Assembly (NCBI GenBank): GCA_944351765.1
Contig: CALVPR010000009.1
Coordinates: forward strand, 1 to 43,987
Length of the DNA stretch: 43,987 bases
Source: an uncultured Bacilli bacterium
GTDB taxonomy: Bacteria > Bacillota_I > Bacilli_A > RF39 > UBA660
Direction of reading: 5' to 3'
Positions within the stretch are counted from its first letter, which is position 1. Each line of letters begins with the position of its first letter. Below, piece after piece: positions 1 through 8,815 of this stretch. The notes beneath the pieces are model-generated. The model was not told the DNA's origin, ran no database searches, and saw only the letters and a program-made list of their open reading frames with translations. Both the position numbers and the translations under genes were made by a program.

Positions 1-10
1 CCCAAATTTT

Positions 11-108
11 AAAAAAATTAATCTTCTCATATGTTTCCTAACTAAAACTTAAAAAAGCAGACAGAATTTCAAAAAAAATTAATCCTCTCATATGTTTCCT
101 CACTAAAA
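11..108. repeat. Imperfect direct repeat, two 37-bp copies 61 bp apart
   Basis: Copies at 11-47 and 72-108 share an A-run, then CTCATATGTTTCCT and ACTAAAA, with two mismatches. They lie downstream of the small minus-strand gene and continue to the window edge, so more copies may lie outside. No gene is seen in bases 1-141. Confidence 0.7.
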
Positions 109-131
109 GGCACTTTTACGAAGTGTGTTTT
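105..131 (-). terminator. Probable terminator of the small minus-strand gene
   Basis: An imperfect hairpin: AAAAGGCACTT (105-115) pairs with AAGTGTGTTTT (121-131) around TTACG, with one mismatch and one wobble. Read on the minus strand it lies just after the stop of the gene at 142-426 and ends in CCTTTT. Confidence 0.5.
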
Positions 132-141
132 CGAAAAAAAG

Positions 142-426
142 TTAATATTTGTATTTTTTTATAATATTTTCTAATTCTTTTAAGTTATATTTTGTTTTAT
201 GTTCTTTAATGTAAAATGGTTTATTACTGATTTCATTTACTTTGTATTCAAGTATAGTAAGAATAATGGGGTGTGTAATTAAATATTCAGTTGGTTCTAT
301 AACCTGTAAATTAGTATGTAGAAGAACTTTAATTTTTCCTTTTTTAATTTTGTAAGTGTAGTTTTTAATAAGTTCTATTATTTTGGGATTAGATTTAAAT
401 TCTTCTATAACTTTAAATTCAAGCAT
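142..426 (-). CDS. Hypothetical 94-residue protein
   Basis: I do not recognise this protein. It is short, lysine-rich and soluble, with no signal peptide, membrane segment or recognisable motif. Its reality rests on a strong ribosome site (AAAGGAGG ending about 9 bases before the ATG), a plausible terminator hairpin after the stop, and lack of a competing frame. It sits alone downstream of the tRNA-Gly gene on the same strand. The tRNA terminator separates them, so it should have its own promoter in 427-480. A TTTCTAGAAA palindrome lies just upstream of its ribosome site. Confidence 0.7.
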   Translation of the reverse strand: MLEFKVIEEFKSNPKIIELIKNYTYKIKKGKIKVLLHTNLQVIEPTEYLITHPIILTILEYKVNEISNKPFYIKEHKTKYNLKELENIIKKYKY

Positions 427-485
427 AAAAAATGTCCTCCTTTCTAGAAAGAGAACATTAAAGTTTAATATTTATATAAAATAAA

Positions 486-514
486 AACTTACGAACCATT
501 ATAGTCCGTAAGTT
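486..514 (-). terminator. Terminator of the tRNA-Gly gene
   Basis: AACTTACG (486-493) and CGTAAGTT (507-514) form a perfect 8-bp stem ten bases past the CCA end of the tRNA. The minus-strand transcript continues into a short U-rich tail. Confidence 0.75.
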
Positions 515-523
515 GTATTCAAA

Positions 524-597
524 TGGAGCGGGTGATGGGAATCGAACCCACGTGGTCAGCTTGGAAGGCTGAAGTTCTACCATTAAACTACACCCGC
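524..597 (-). tRNA. tRNA-Gly (anticodon TCC)
   Basis: The minus strand gives a 74-nt cloverleaf. The acceptor stem is GCGGGTG paired with CACCCGC, followed by TCCA. The D arm contains TAATGGTAGA, the anticodon stem TCAGC/GCTGA encloses loop CTTCCAA (anticodon TCC, reading GGA and GGN codons), and the T arm contains GGTTCGATTCC. The 3' CCA is encoded. Confidence 0.97.
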
Positions 598-603
598 AAA
601 ATC

Positions 604-639
604 GATAGGCAAGTTAATTGTATTATAAATTTACCTATC
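604..639 (-). terminator. Inverted repeat, likely tex terminator
   Basis: GATAGGCAAGTT (604-615) and AATTTACCTATC (628-639) form a 12-bp imperfect stem between tex and the tRNA gene. On the minus strand it is followed by GATTTT. The same bases hold the -10 box and spacer of the tRNA promoter, so the two signals overlap. Confidence 0.5.
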
Positions 640-645
640 TGTCAA
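617..645 (-). promoter_or_regulatory. Promoter of the tRNA-Gly gene
   Basis: On the minus strand TTGACA (645-640), a 17-bp spacer and TACAAT (622-617) place initiation about 12 bases before the tRNA 5' end. Confidence 0.8.
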
Positions 646-661
646 CCCTTTTTTAATATTT

Positions 662-2824
662 TTATAAATTTTTATTAGGATTTATTAAAGTTAATGCAAC
701 TTTACCTTTTTCAGGGAATATTTCATCGACATAACAAGTAACAATATCACCAACATTAACCACTTCTAATGGATGTTTAATATATTTATCTGTTAGTTTA
801 GATATATGTACAAGTCCATCATTTTTAATTCCAATATCAATAAATACTCCAAAGTCAACTACATTTCTAACAGTGCCTTCAAGTTGCATACCAACTTTTA
901 AGTTCTCTAATTTTAATATATCACTTTTTAATAAAGGTTTAGGTTGATCATCTCTAAAGTCTCTATTAGGTTGTTTTAAACATTTAATAATATCTTCTAA
1001 TGTATAAATGTCAACATTATTATCTTTACTATATTTTTCAATATTAACTTTATCTAATTCTTTTATTAATTTATCACTACCAATATCTTTGGTACTAAGT
1101 TCAATATCTTTTAATAATTTTAATGTAATATCATAACTTTCTGGGTGAATCGAAGTAGTATCTAATACATTATCTCCATCAATTATTCTCATAAATCCAA
1201 TTGATTGTTCATAAGCTTTAGGTCCTAATACTTTAGCTTTTTTTAGTTCATCTCTAGAAGTAAATTTTCCAATATTTTCTCTATAATTAATAATTTTATC
1301 AATGGCACTTTTAGTAAGCCCAGAAATATATTTTAAAATAGATGGACTAGCAGTATTAATATTAACACCAACATTATTTACAGCTTTAGATACTACAAAG
1401 TCTAATGTTTCATCTAGTTTCTTTTCATTTACATCGTGTTGATATTGTCCTACACCAATACTTTTAGAATCAATTTTAACAAGTTCACTTAATGGATCTT
1501 GTAATCTTCTAGCAATACTAATAGCACTTCTTTCTTCAACATGTAAATCAGGAAACTCTGATATAGCAAGTTTAGATGCTGAATAAACACTAGCACCAGC
1601 TTCACTTACAATAATATATTCAACCTTTTTATCTTTATACTCATTAATTGTTTCTGCGACTAATTTTTCACTTTCTCTAGAAGCAGTACCATTACCAATA
1701 GCAATTATATCTATATCATATTTTTTTATTAATTCTTTTATCTTGTTTTTTGCTTCATCCCACTGGTTCTTTGGCTCGTGTGGATAAATTACACATATTT
1801 CTAATACTTTAGAAGTACCACTTATAACTGCTAATTTACATCCTGTTCTATATGCTGGATCCAATCCTAAGACTGTTTTTTCTTTCATTGGTGGAGTTAA
1901 TAAAAGTTTTTCTAAGTTTTTACCAAAAATATCAATAGCTTGTTCTTCTGCTACTTCTTTAAGTTCCGCTCTAACTTCACGTTCAACACTAGGAAATATT
2001 AATCTTTTATAACTATCTTTAATGGCATCTTCTACTATCTTAGATACTGGAGAATTACTATTCTTTATAATTTTACTATTTAAGTAATTAAGAATGTAAT
2101 CAGTATCGACTTGGGTTCCTACAGATATGATATTTTCTTTCTCCCCACGATTAATTGCAAGTATTCTATGTGGTTTTATATATTTAACTTTTTCACTGTA
2201 ATCATAGTACATTTCGTATACCTTAGTCTCATCTATAGCATTCTTCTTAATCTTAGTTACAATACTTCCATGATTATGCATATTATTTCTAAGCCATTTA
2301 CGATAACTAGCATTATCACTAATCCATTCAGCAATAATATATTGGGCTCCTATTATAGCATCTTCTATACTTTTAACATTTTCATTTAAGAATTCCTTAG
2401 CCTTTTCTTCAATATTAATATTGTTTGGAAAACTCATTATAATTTTAGCAAGTGGTTCTAATCCATTTTTAATAGCTTCTGTTGCTTTCGTTTTCTTTTT
2501 TTCTTTATATGGCCTATAAATATCTTCTACTTCTACTAACTTAGTACACTTCATAATATTGTCTCTTATTTCATCTGTTAGCATACCTTTTTCATCAATA
2601 AGTCTTATGACATCTTCTTTTCTTTTAAGTAAAGAGACCCCGTACTCATATACTTCGTTAATATTTCTAATTACTTCTTCATCTAAATTCCCTGTTGCTT
2701 CTTTACGATATCTAGCTATAAAGGGAATAGTATTTCCGTCTTCAAGTAATTTTAAAACACTTTCTACTTGATTATCTTTAATATTTAAATTGTTTGCAAT
2801 CTCTTTTATTATTTCATTGTTCAT
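662..2824 (-). CDS. tex: Tex family RNA-binding transcription accessory protein
   Basis: The 720-residue protein has the full Tex layout. An N-terminal helical region carries the family signature IPFIARYRKEATG near residues 34-46. A YqgF/RNase H-like domain starts at VLGLDPAYRTG, followed by helix-hairpin-helix repeats containing VGVNINTAS. A C-terminal S1 domain has the typical LEGTVRNVVDFGVFIDIG. Tex proteins bind RNA and affect transcription and transcript turnover; the YqgF domain is usually considered inactive. The length is normal. An AGGAG site precedes the ATG. It lies downstream of the Y-family polymerase gene on the same strand, with a probable terminator between them. Confidence 0.96.
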   Translation of the reverse strand: MNNEIIKEIANNLNIKDNQVESVLKLLEDGNTIPFIARYRKEATGNLDEEVIRNINEVYEYGVSLLKRKEDVIRLIDEKGMLTDEIRDNIMKCTKLVEVEDIYRPYKEKKKTKATEAIKNGLEPLAKIIMSFPNNINIEEKAKEFLNENVKSIEDAIIGAQYIIAEWISDNASYRKWLRNNMHNHGSIVTKIKKNAIDETKVYEMYYDYSEKVKYIKPHRILAINRGEKENIISVGTQVDTDYILNYLNSKIIKNSNSPVSKIVEDAIKDSYKRLIFPSVEREVRAELKEVAEEQAIDIFGKNLEKLLLTPPMKEKTVLGLDPAYRTGCKLAVISGTSKVLEICVIYPHEPKNQWDEAKNKIKELIKKYDIDIIAIGNGTASRESEKLVAETINEYKDKKVEYIIVSEAGASVYSASKLAISEFPDLHVEERSAISIARRLQDPLSELVKIDSKSIGVGQYQHDVNEKKLDETLDFVVSKAVNNVGVNINTASPSILKYISGLTKSAIDKIINYRENIGKFTSRDELKKAKVLGPKAYEQSIGFMRIIDGDNVLDTTSIHPESYDITLKLLKDIELSTKDIGSDKLIKELDKVNIEKYSKDNNVDIYTLEDIIKCLKQPNRDFRDDQPKPLLKSDILKLENLKVGMQLEGTVRNVVDFGVFIDIGIKNDGLVHISKLTDKYIKHPLEVVNVGDIVTCYVDEIFPEKGKVALTLINPNKNL

Positions 2825-2841
2825 TATTATTTCTCCTAACT

Positions 2842-2877
2842 AAAAAAGATATAATTGTCTTTCTTTAAAATTATATC
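2842..2877 (-). terminator. Terminator of the Y-family polymerase gene
   Basis: GATATAATT (2848-2856) and AATTATATC (2869-2877) form a perfect 9-bp stem. The minus-strand transcript then runs into six U residues (2847-2842). The stem also contains TATAAT, so it may overlap a tex promoter. Confidence 0.7.
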
Positions 2878-2884
2878 ATATTTT

Positions 2885-4105
2885 TTAATGTTTTCTTAAG
2901 TTATTATCTCTATTTATATTTTTATCTTTAATATTGGCATAAGTAATTAAATTACTTCCATATTTTTCACGAATACTATCTATAGCTTCTTGTAATTTAT
3001 CTTCATTTTCATCATTGTTTTTACTAAATATTGATAGTTGAACTCTTTTTGTAGTTGATAAGTCTGCAACTCCCACACAAAGACCCCTTATTGATTCTTC
3101 TGTCCATATACTATTAAAAAGTAGGGTAGCTATCTTATAAATATCTTCGTCACTACTAATAGAATTTTCTAGTTTTTGTTGTTTACTTACTTTTTCAAAA
3201 TTACTATATTTCACCCAGACAGTAACCGTATTTGCATACATTTTACTTTTTCTAAGGCGATGCCCTGTATCAATAGTAAGTTCTTTAATAACTTTAAGTA
3301 TTTCATTTATATCAGTGTAATTGTATGGTAAAACAGAAGAAGAAGATATACTTTTAGGATTCTCATATATGTAATCTACTTCTGAATTATCAATTCCATT
3401 AGCGTACTCCCACATCATTGTTCCCATTTTCTTAAATATTCTTTCAAGTAATTTTTTATCAGTATGGGCTAAATCATAAATAGTATTAATATGTAGTTCT
3501 TTTAGTTTAACAGAAGATTTTTTACCAATCATAAATAAGTCAGATACATCAAGTGGCCACATCTTTGTTTCTATTTCATTATTAAATAGGGTATGTACTT
3601 TATCAGGTTTTGAAAAATCGGAAGCCATTTTAGCACATAGTTTATTATTACCAATTCCAACATTTACAGTAAAACCTAATTTGTTTTTTATATCTTCTTT
3701 TATTTTATATGCGCATTTGATGGGGTCTCCAAATAATGTTGTTAAATCACTGTAATCTAAGAAACATTCATCAATTGAGTATCTTTCAATAACATTAGTA
3801 TAAGTAGATAAATAGTTAAACATAGCATCAGAATATTTACGATATATTTTATAGTCTGGTGCATATACTTCAAGATAAGGACATTTACGTCTTGCATTAT
3901 ATAAAGTTTCTCCCGTTATGACACCTTTACTTTTACAAGGATTACTCTTAGCAAGAACAATGCCTTTTCTTTTAGAAGCATCTCCTCCAATAACAGCATA
4001 TCTATTTCTAATATCTTTCTTACACCCATTTTTTACCATTTCAGTAGCGGTCCACGAAAGGAAAGCATTATTAACATCAATATGCATTATTATTCTTTCT
4101 TTCAT
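2885..4105 (-). CDS. Y-family DNA polymerase (DinB/UvrX-like)
   Basis: A translesion DNA polymerase of about 406 residues. The palm begins with MHIDVNNAFLSW, which supplies the first metal-binding Asp. The second catalytic motif is YSIDECFLDYS. A helix-hairpin-helix region (LFMIGKKSSVKLKELHI) and a little-finger domain follow. The detailed motifs look closer to the UmuC/UvrX branch of Gram-positive bacteria than to enterobacterial DinB, so I give no symbol. In-frame GTG and ATG codons lie at 4117 and 4111, but GGTGAT is best placed as the ribosome site for ATG 4105, and the promoter at 4122-4151 would leave almost no leader for the earlier ones. I saw no obvious LexA box. Confidence 0.93.
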   Translation of the reverse strand: MKERIIMHIDVNNAFLSWTATEMVKNGCKKDIRNRYAVIGGDASKRKGIVLAKSNPCKSKGVITGETLYNARRKCPYLEVYAPDYKIYRKYSDAMFNYLSTYTNVIERYSIDECFLDYSDLTTLFGDPIKCAYKIKEDIKNKLGFTVNVGIGNNKLCAKMASDFSKPDKVHTLFNNEIETKMWPLDVSDLFMIGKKSSVKLKELHINTIYDLAHTDKKLLERIFKKMGTMMWEYANGIDNSEVDYIYENPKSISSSSVLPYNYTDINEILKVIKELTIDTGHRLRKSKMYANTVTVWVKYSNFEKVSKQQKLENSISSDEDIYKIATLLFNSIWTEESIRGLCVGVADLSTTKRVQLSIFSKNNDENEDKLQEAIDSIREKYGSNLITYANIKDKNINRDNNLRKH

Positions 4106-4121
4106 AACCATCACCACTTAA

Positions 4122-4151
4122 ATAATAATACATTTGTTTGTTAAGTGTCAA
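4122..4151 (-). promoter_or_regulatory. Promoter of the Y-family polymerase gene
   Basis: On the minus strand TTGACA (4151-4146) and TATTAT (4127-4122) are separated by 18 bp. Initiation would fall about ten bases before ATG 4105, giving a very short leader. Confidence 0.6.
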
Positions 4152-4218
4152 GATAATATTAAACTTATATAAATAAATTTAAAAATATGATAAAATATAA
4201 GTAAGGAGAGTGAACGAT

Positions 4219-4761
4219 GTGAATACTGAATATGAATTTGATGATTATAAAGAAACTATAATAAATAATGAATATGATTTTTCTAATATAGTTCCTACGA
4301 TTGAAGGGATAGATTATTTAGTTAATTATTGTTATAAAATGTATAATAATCTTTTAAATTTATGCCAAAGTGATGAAGATAGAAATAAACAAATAAAATA
4401 TGAATTTCAACATTATGACTTTAAAAAGCATTATACTACTAATTTTGAAGTATATATATCAGATGGTAATTATAAAAGCACTACTTTAAATAGTTATGAC
4501 ACTTTTAAAGAAGCTGTTAATAAAGGATTAGTAAATAATGTAAAGAAGTTAAAGATTACTTTAGATATGTCTTATAAAAGAGGAGATAACAATCAGATGG
4601 TTGAATACAATAATACTTTTATTATCTTCTTTGAACCATATTTAATAAATTTAACAAGAAAAGCTAATCACAATGAAGAAAACATGCAAAAAATAGAAAA
4701 TGATCTTATCAGCATATTAAAAAGGTTCCCTACTGTAAATACTATTTTTTGTACCAAATAA
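4219..4761 (+). CDS. Hypothetical protein, paralogous domain to the next gene
   Basis: I do not recognise this 180-residue soluble protein. It opens the plus-strand accessory block. AAGGAG at 4203-4208 fits the GTG at 4219; a GTG at 4210 in the same frame is too close. The region from about residue 38 to the end aligns by eye with the N-terminal half of the next protein. Both have a YxxM(Y/N)xxLxxL helix, a DxxRN/QLRNQ stretch, a Phe-rich strand, a (D/N)xFxxxxN helix, a long strand and a final MxxxxxLIxxxIL helix. This suggests tandem duplication of one domain. A TATGATAAAAT element at 4186-4196 may be its -10 box. Confidence 0.8.
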   Translation: MNTEYEFDDYKETIINNEYDFSNIVPTIEGIDYLVNYCYKMYNNLLNLCQSDEDRNKQIKYEFQHYDFKKHYTTNFEVYISDGNYKSTTLNSYDTFKEAVNKGLVNNVKKLKITLDMSYKRGDNNQMVEYNNTFIIFFEPYLINLTRKANHNEENMQKIENDLISILKRFPTVNTIFCTK

Positions 4762-4772
4762 GGGGTGATAGA

Positions 4773-5705
4773 ATGTATAATGATACAATAAAAGTTGCCA
4801 ATAAAATTATTAAATCAGAAGATTTATATGAAATATTTTGCAAAATGAATGAAGAATTAAATAAATATTTAAAAATATTTAAAAGTGAACAATTAAGAAA
4901 TCAATCACTAGATTATAGTTATAAGGTATGGACGTTTAATGATAGTGGTAGTAAACTAAAATTTTTAGTTGATTTTTATGATGATACTCAAATAGATTTT
5001 GATAATTTTAATAATTTTATTAGTATTTTTAATTCAAGATTAGAAGAAATTAAAAGTATAGATGTCTACTATGTATTAAGTTATGAAGTAAAGAATCCTA
5101 ATAATACATCAAATGATGGATATCGAAGTCAAAGAATTCATGTGTGGATTAGAGAAGAAAAGATGGACATTGAGGCAAGTATTAGTAGTGAAGATGATAA
5201 GATGAATGAAGTATATGAACTAATAAAAAATAAAATACTAAATTCACAAGTTAAATATGATAAAGTTATTAAAGATAAAAGTAAAATATCTTTGATAGTA
5301 AATAGTGCTATTGGTTTTATGCCTAGCATTATTATAGTAAGTTTACTTTTACTTGTTCCTACTGTAAGAAAAGTTTTGGTAGATAGTTACGTGTTATATC
5401 CAATATGTGTTATGTTTTTAACTTTATTATTAGGGGGTGTTATTGGATCAAGCAAAATAGATTCTTTATATAGAAATATTGTTCCAGAAAAAAAATATGT
5501 AGGATATAAAGATGGACCTGTTTATAAAGATGATATTGATAAATATTTAGAAACAAGTGAAATATTAATTGGAAATAATACTAATAATTTAAAAAATAGA
5601 GAAGATATTGTAGAACTATATAACAAATATAAAAAATACTTACCTTATGAATTATTAACTTTGTTAATAGCATCCATTGTAGTAATATGTTTAGGTTTAC
5701 TTTAA
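4773..5705 (+). CDS. Hypothetical membrane protein with C-terminal transmembrane segments
   Basis: Unknown function, 310 residues. Residues 1 to about 165 are soluble and resemble the preceding protein. About three hydrophobic segments follow: one near IVNSAIGFMPSIIIVSLLLL, one near YPICVMFLTLLLGGVIG, and one at the very C-terminus (LLTLLIASIVVICLGLL). A charged loop of about 80 residues separates the second and third. AGGGGTGAT eight bases upstream selects ATG 4773 over an earlier in-frame codon at 4749 inside the previous gene. The previous stop is 11 bases away, so the two are probably cotranscribed. The lack of a signal peptide suggests that the N-terminal domain is cytoplasmic. Confidence 0.85.
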   Translation: MYNDTIKVANKIIKSEDLYEIFCKMNEELNKYLKIFKSEQLRNQSLDYSYKVWTFNDSGSKLKFLVDFYDDTQIDFDNFNNFISIFNSRLEEIKSIDVYYVLSYEVKNPNNTSNDGYRSQRIHVWIREEKMDIEASISSEDDKMNEVYELIKNKILNSQVKYDKVIKDKSKISLIVNSAIGFMPSIIIVSLLLLVPTVRKVLVDSYVLYPICVMFLTLLLGGVIGSSKIDSLYRNIVPEKKYVGYKDGPVYKDDIDKYLETSEILIGNNTNNLKNREDIVELYNKYKKYLPYELLTLLIASIVVICLGLL

Positions 5706-5732
5706 TTTAGAAGAAAGGAAAGTGATAATAAT

Positions 5733-6392
5733 ATGGAAATAATAGTGGAAGGTGTAGGTACTAAGAAAATAACTCCTGATGAAGTGATATTAAATTTAAC
5801 TTTTAACTATAAAAATGATAATTATAATCAAGTCTTAAAAGAAGGAACAGAAATAGTAGCAAACTTTATAAGTGATGTATTAGAGCCTAATAAATTTACA
5901 AAAGAAGATTTAAAAACAAGTAGTTTTGTTATAAGAGAAAATACAAAGTATAATGAAATAACTAAAAGGTATGAATTGGATGGATATTTATTTGAGCAAA
6001 GAAGCAAACTTATATTTGATTATGATAAAGAAAAAATAGCATTAATAATGGAAGCTATATCTAAATTTTATGAAAGCCCTAAATGCATAATAAACTTTGA
6101 TTTAAAAAATAAAAAAGAGTGTAGAAAGAATGTTCTTTCTCTTGCTTATAAAGATGCTTTAGAACAAGCAAACGCAATCGCAGAAGCAGCAGAAACACGA
6201 TTAGTAGGGTGCATGAAAGTAGATTTTAAACCTTTTACTACTACATATGTATCAAATAGTAATTTAGATAATGATGGAATGCTTTATAGAAAAGCTGCTT
6301 ATAAAGAAGCTGCATCTAATATTATAAATACTTTTAATCCTGAGGATATAATAATAACAGAAAAATTATATTGTTTATGGATTGCTGAATAA
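5733..6392 (+). CDS. SIMPL (DUF541) domain protein, cytoplasmic form
   Basis: The 219-residue protein starts with IIVEGVGTKKITPDEVILNL, the typical opening of SIMPL domains. It has the later QRSKLIFDYD strand, a conserved (A)YKDALEQANAIAEAA helix and a C-terminal strand ending ITEKLYCLWIAE. SIMPL proteins form multimeric rings or scaffolds, and many are exported. This one has no signal peptide and probably works in the cytoplasm. A GAAAGGAAAGTGAT ribosome site precedes the ATG. It lies 27 bases after the membrane protein gene and 22 before the next, so it belongs to the same transcription unit. Its specific role is unknown. Confidence 0.85.
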   Translation: MEIIVEGVGTKKITPDEVILNLTFNYKNDNYNQVLKEGTEIVANFISDVLEPNKFTKEDLKTSSFVIRENTKYNEITKRYELDGYLFEQRSKLIFDYDKEKIALIMEAISKFYESPKCIINFDLKNKKECRKNVLSLAYKDALEQANAIAEAAETRLVGCMKVDFKPFTTTYVSNSNLDNDGMLYRKAAYKEAASNIINTFNPEDIIITEKLYCLWIAE

Positions 6393-6414
6393 AATAAATA
6401 AAGTGGTGATTTAA

Positions 6415-8169
6415 TTGGAAAAAGTAATAGATAATTTAAGAATACCCATTCTTACTAAAGAAGATATTACTAAATATATAGAATCAACTTTTAGTTCTAA
6501 TACATATATTAACATAATAAAAAAATGCAATGATAGAAATTTAGCATTATTGTTTTATAGAAATATTGGTAAAATATTGATGTCTTATATTACATCAAGT
6601 GGAGATTTATCTAAAGAAAGTGCTATTAAAATAATGGAAAGTTATTATGAATACATTAGTGCAAATAGAAAAGAATTTAGAGTTTCAGAATATTATGTAC
6701 AAAATGTTATTCCTTTAACTTTAGAAAAACTAGGGTATGATAATAAAAATTTAACAACAAATAAAATTTTAGAAATAGAAAAACATATTGCATTAATATA
6801 TAATAATAATAGGTTTTATACTCATTCATTTAATGGGGCATTGTATAATAATGTTAATAATTATGGGTTAGATATTAATCATGAGTTATTCAATGAAGAA
6901 TTTTTATCATTAATGAAATTGACAGGACAAACACCGTTTAAGTCTGGTAATTTATTTTATACAGAATTAGGAGAACATTCTTTTCAATATGCATCTAAGT
7001 CTCCCGAAAAATTAGGAATGATGTTAACTATAGATATAAAACATGAAGATGATGAGACTTTAGAACAATATTATAGAAAATGTTTAGAAAAAAGACTTTC
7101 ACTTTCGACTTTGTCTGAAAGTGATAAGAGTATAATAAATGAAAATGTTAATAAATTACTAAATTTTTATTATGGTCAACATAAATCTTGTATTGCAGTT
7201 TTTAAAGGTGAAGATTATAATAATGTTCCTGATTATATTTCAACTCTATATACATGTTTTTTAAGTTTAAGATCTAAAATATATAGCCTATTAAGAGATG
7301 ATAATGAGCTTAAAACAAAATATCAAATAGTAGAAGAAAGTTTAAAAAAAGCATCTCCTGATAGTATTAAACTCTTTGATGATTTTAAAAAATATTTTAT
7401 AGATAAGTATCCAAATAATAAAAGCATAAATGAAATGTTAAATAAACAAATTTCTTATACAATAACTAATTTAGCTATACCAATTCTTACGCATGATGGT
7501 AATGGTGATGGATATGCAGTTGCATCGGGAAAGATAAATAGAGATTTAATTAGTATTGCCACAATAGATAATATATATGATTTGTATGCAAATAAAAAAA
7601 TAGAACAAAAACAAGAAGAAAAAAGACAACAAGACTCATTAACAGAATTAAAAAGATTATTAAATACAGATATCGGTGATAGTTATTATGCAGTTGATCC
7701 AAGAAGATATAATGGTATTCCATATTTAGTAAAAAAAGATATAAGTACATTGATCCAAGAAGAAGGAAAAATGTATCAAAAGTTAGAACAACTATGGTTT
7801 GACGGTGTAATTGATTTAAAGAAAAAAGGTGAATTACGTAATGTTATTTATAAAGAATATGCACGTTTGAAAAAGAAGGCACCTAAAGGGAAAAAAGAAG
7901 TAATAGATGAAGATTTAGAAAAAGCACAAAGAATACTTAGAGCAAAATATGGCTATTATGAAATGTCAGAAGCAGAAAAGGCAAATTTTGATAAGCAACT
8001 AGAACAAGTCGGTGATGAAGTAATTAGTGAATTAAATAGTGGCAAGTTTAGTGAAATTTTAGAAAGTATGAATTTGAGTGAAATGACTAAAGAAAATTTA
8101 GAACAATCGTTGTTTTGCGATGAATTAGATGCCGAAGAAGTGGAACAAAAACCAAAGAGAATAATGTAA
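6415..8169 (+). CDS. Large hypothetical protein with ADP-ribosyltransferase-like signature
   Basis: A 584-residue soluble protein I cannot assign. It begins at TTG 6415, supported by GTGGTGAT at the right distance. Residues 137-215 have an arrangement reminiscent of PARP-like transferases: HSFNGALYNN (H137), a following YGLD, then LFYTE (Y182), HSFQYAS and LGMML. In that fold His and Tyr of such motifs bind NAD. I could not identify a convincing third catalytic residue, so this is a hypothesis. The C-terminal third is rich in Lys and Glu and likely helical or coiled-coil (about residues 395-570). It lies between the SIMPL gene and another conserved unknown gene. Confidence 0.85.
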   Translation: MEKVIDNLRIPILTKEDITKYIESTFSSNTYINIIKKCNDRNLALLFYRNIGKILMSYITSSGDLSKESAIKIMESYYEYISANRKEFRVSEYYVQNVIPLTLEKLGYDNKNLTTNKILEIEKHIALIYNNNRFYTHSFNGALYNNVNNYGLDINHELFNEEFLSLMKLTGQTPFKSGNLFYTELGEHSFQYASKSPEKLGMMLTIDIKHEDDETLEQYYRKCLEKRLSLSTLSESDKSIINENVNKLLNFYYGQHKSCIAVFKGEDYNNVPDYISTLYTCFLSLRSKIYSLLRDDNELKTKYQIVEESLKKASPDSIKLFDDFKKYFIDKYPNNKSINEMLNKQISYTITNLAIPILTHDGNGDGYAVASGKINRDLISIATIDNIYDLYANKKIEQKQEEKRQQDSLTELKRLLNTDIGDSYYAVDPRRYNGIPYLVKKDISTLIQEEGKMYQKLEQLWFDGVIDLKKKGELRNVIYKEYARLKKKAPKGKKEVIDEDLEKAQRILRAKYGYYEMSEAEKANFDKQLEQVGDEVISELNSGKFSEILESMNLSEMTKENLEQSLFCDELDAEEVEQKPKRIM

Positions 8170-8220
8170 TATATTATTATATATCTTTGAAAGTATAGTT
8201 TGACAATAAAGGAGTTTTTT

Positions 8221-8790
8221 ATGAAATATGTAAAAGTTATGTTCAATGATAAGTCGGGTGCTAGTAGTAGTTTTAAATATAAAATAAATGAAGTTAATAT
8301 TGCTACTAATTGGAATCCTAAAGCAGATAATCCTAGAGATTTCGGGGGATATAATTTTAGTACTCCAGAAAAAATAATAAGATGGATTCATCGAGGAGAT
8401 ACGATCTATGATGTAATAATTCCTAAAGATGCCGAAGTAGTAGATGTGATAGAATCAGCAACACCACATGGAGTATTTAGAAGTAATAAAATTATATTAA
8501 CTAATCCTAGAAAAGTTAATGATGATATAGCAATAGAACTATATAAAAAGACAACAATACCAGACGATGCGTTTCCTAAAACGTTAGCAGCTGTTTCAGT
8601 TATGGGGTATGAAAAAACAGCTAAACAAATAATAAAAGATAAAATAAATAAAAATAATATAGATATATTCTTAGAAGAATGGAACGATTTTATGTACCAT
8701 AATGGTAAAAATGATCGAATTAATGCAAATAAATTAGTAGGAGAAATAAATAGTATATTATTAAAAATAAAAAAATCAATTGATAATTAG
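8221..8790 (+). CDS. Conserved hypothetical protein
   Basis: A soluble 189-residue protein with no membrane segment. Its middle has a dense block of motifs (WNPKADNPRDFGGYNFS, then RGDTIYDVIIP, then TPHGVFRSNKIILTNPR). I recognise this pattern from uncharacterised proteins in gut Bacillota, but I know no function for them. AAAGGAG eight bases upstream selects ATG 8221 over an in-frame codon at 8200. Its C-terminus is helical and Lys-rich. It follows the large unknown gene by 51 bases. Confidence 0.85.
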   Translation: MKYVKVMFNDKSGASSSFKYKINEVNIATNWNPKADNPRDFGGYNFSTPEKIIRWIHRGDTIYDVIIPKDAEVVDVIESATPHGVFRSNKIILTNPRKVNDDIAIELYKKTTIPDDAFPKTLAAVSVMGYEKTAKQIIKDKINKNNIDIFLEEWNDFMYHNGKNDRINANKLVGEINSILLKIKKSIDN

Positions 8791-8815
8791 TTTATTTTTG
8801 TATGGAGTAAAAACT

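Noticed and set aside
2111..2771. Plus-strand frames opposite tex
   Set aside because: They lie opposite a complete tex gene, lack ribosome sites and have the composition of antisense frames.
4105..4117. GTG 4117 or ATG 4111 as the polymerase start
   Set aside because: They overlap the ribosome site and leave nearly no leader after the promoter at 4122-4151.
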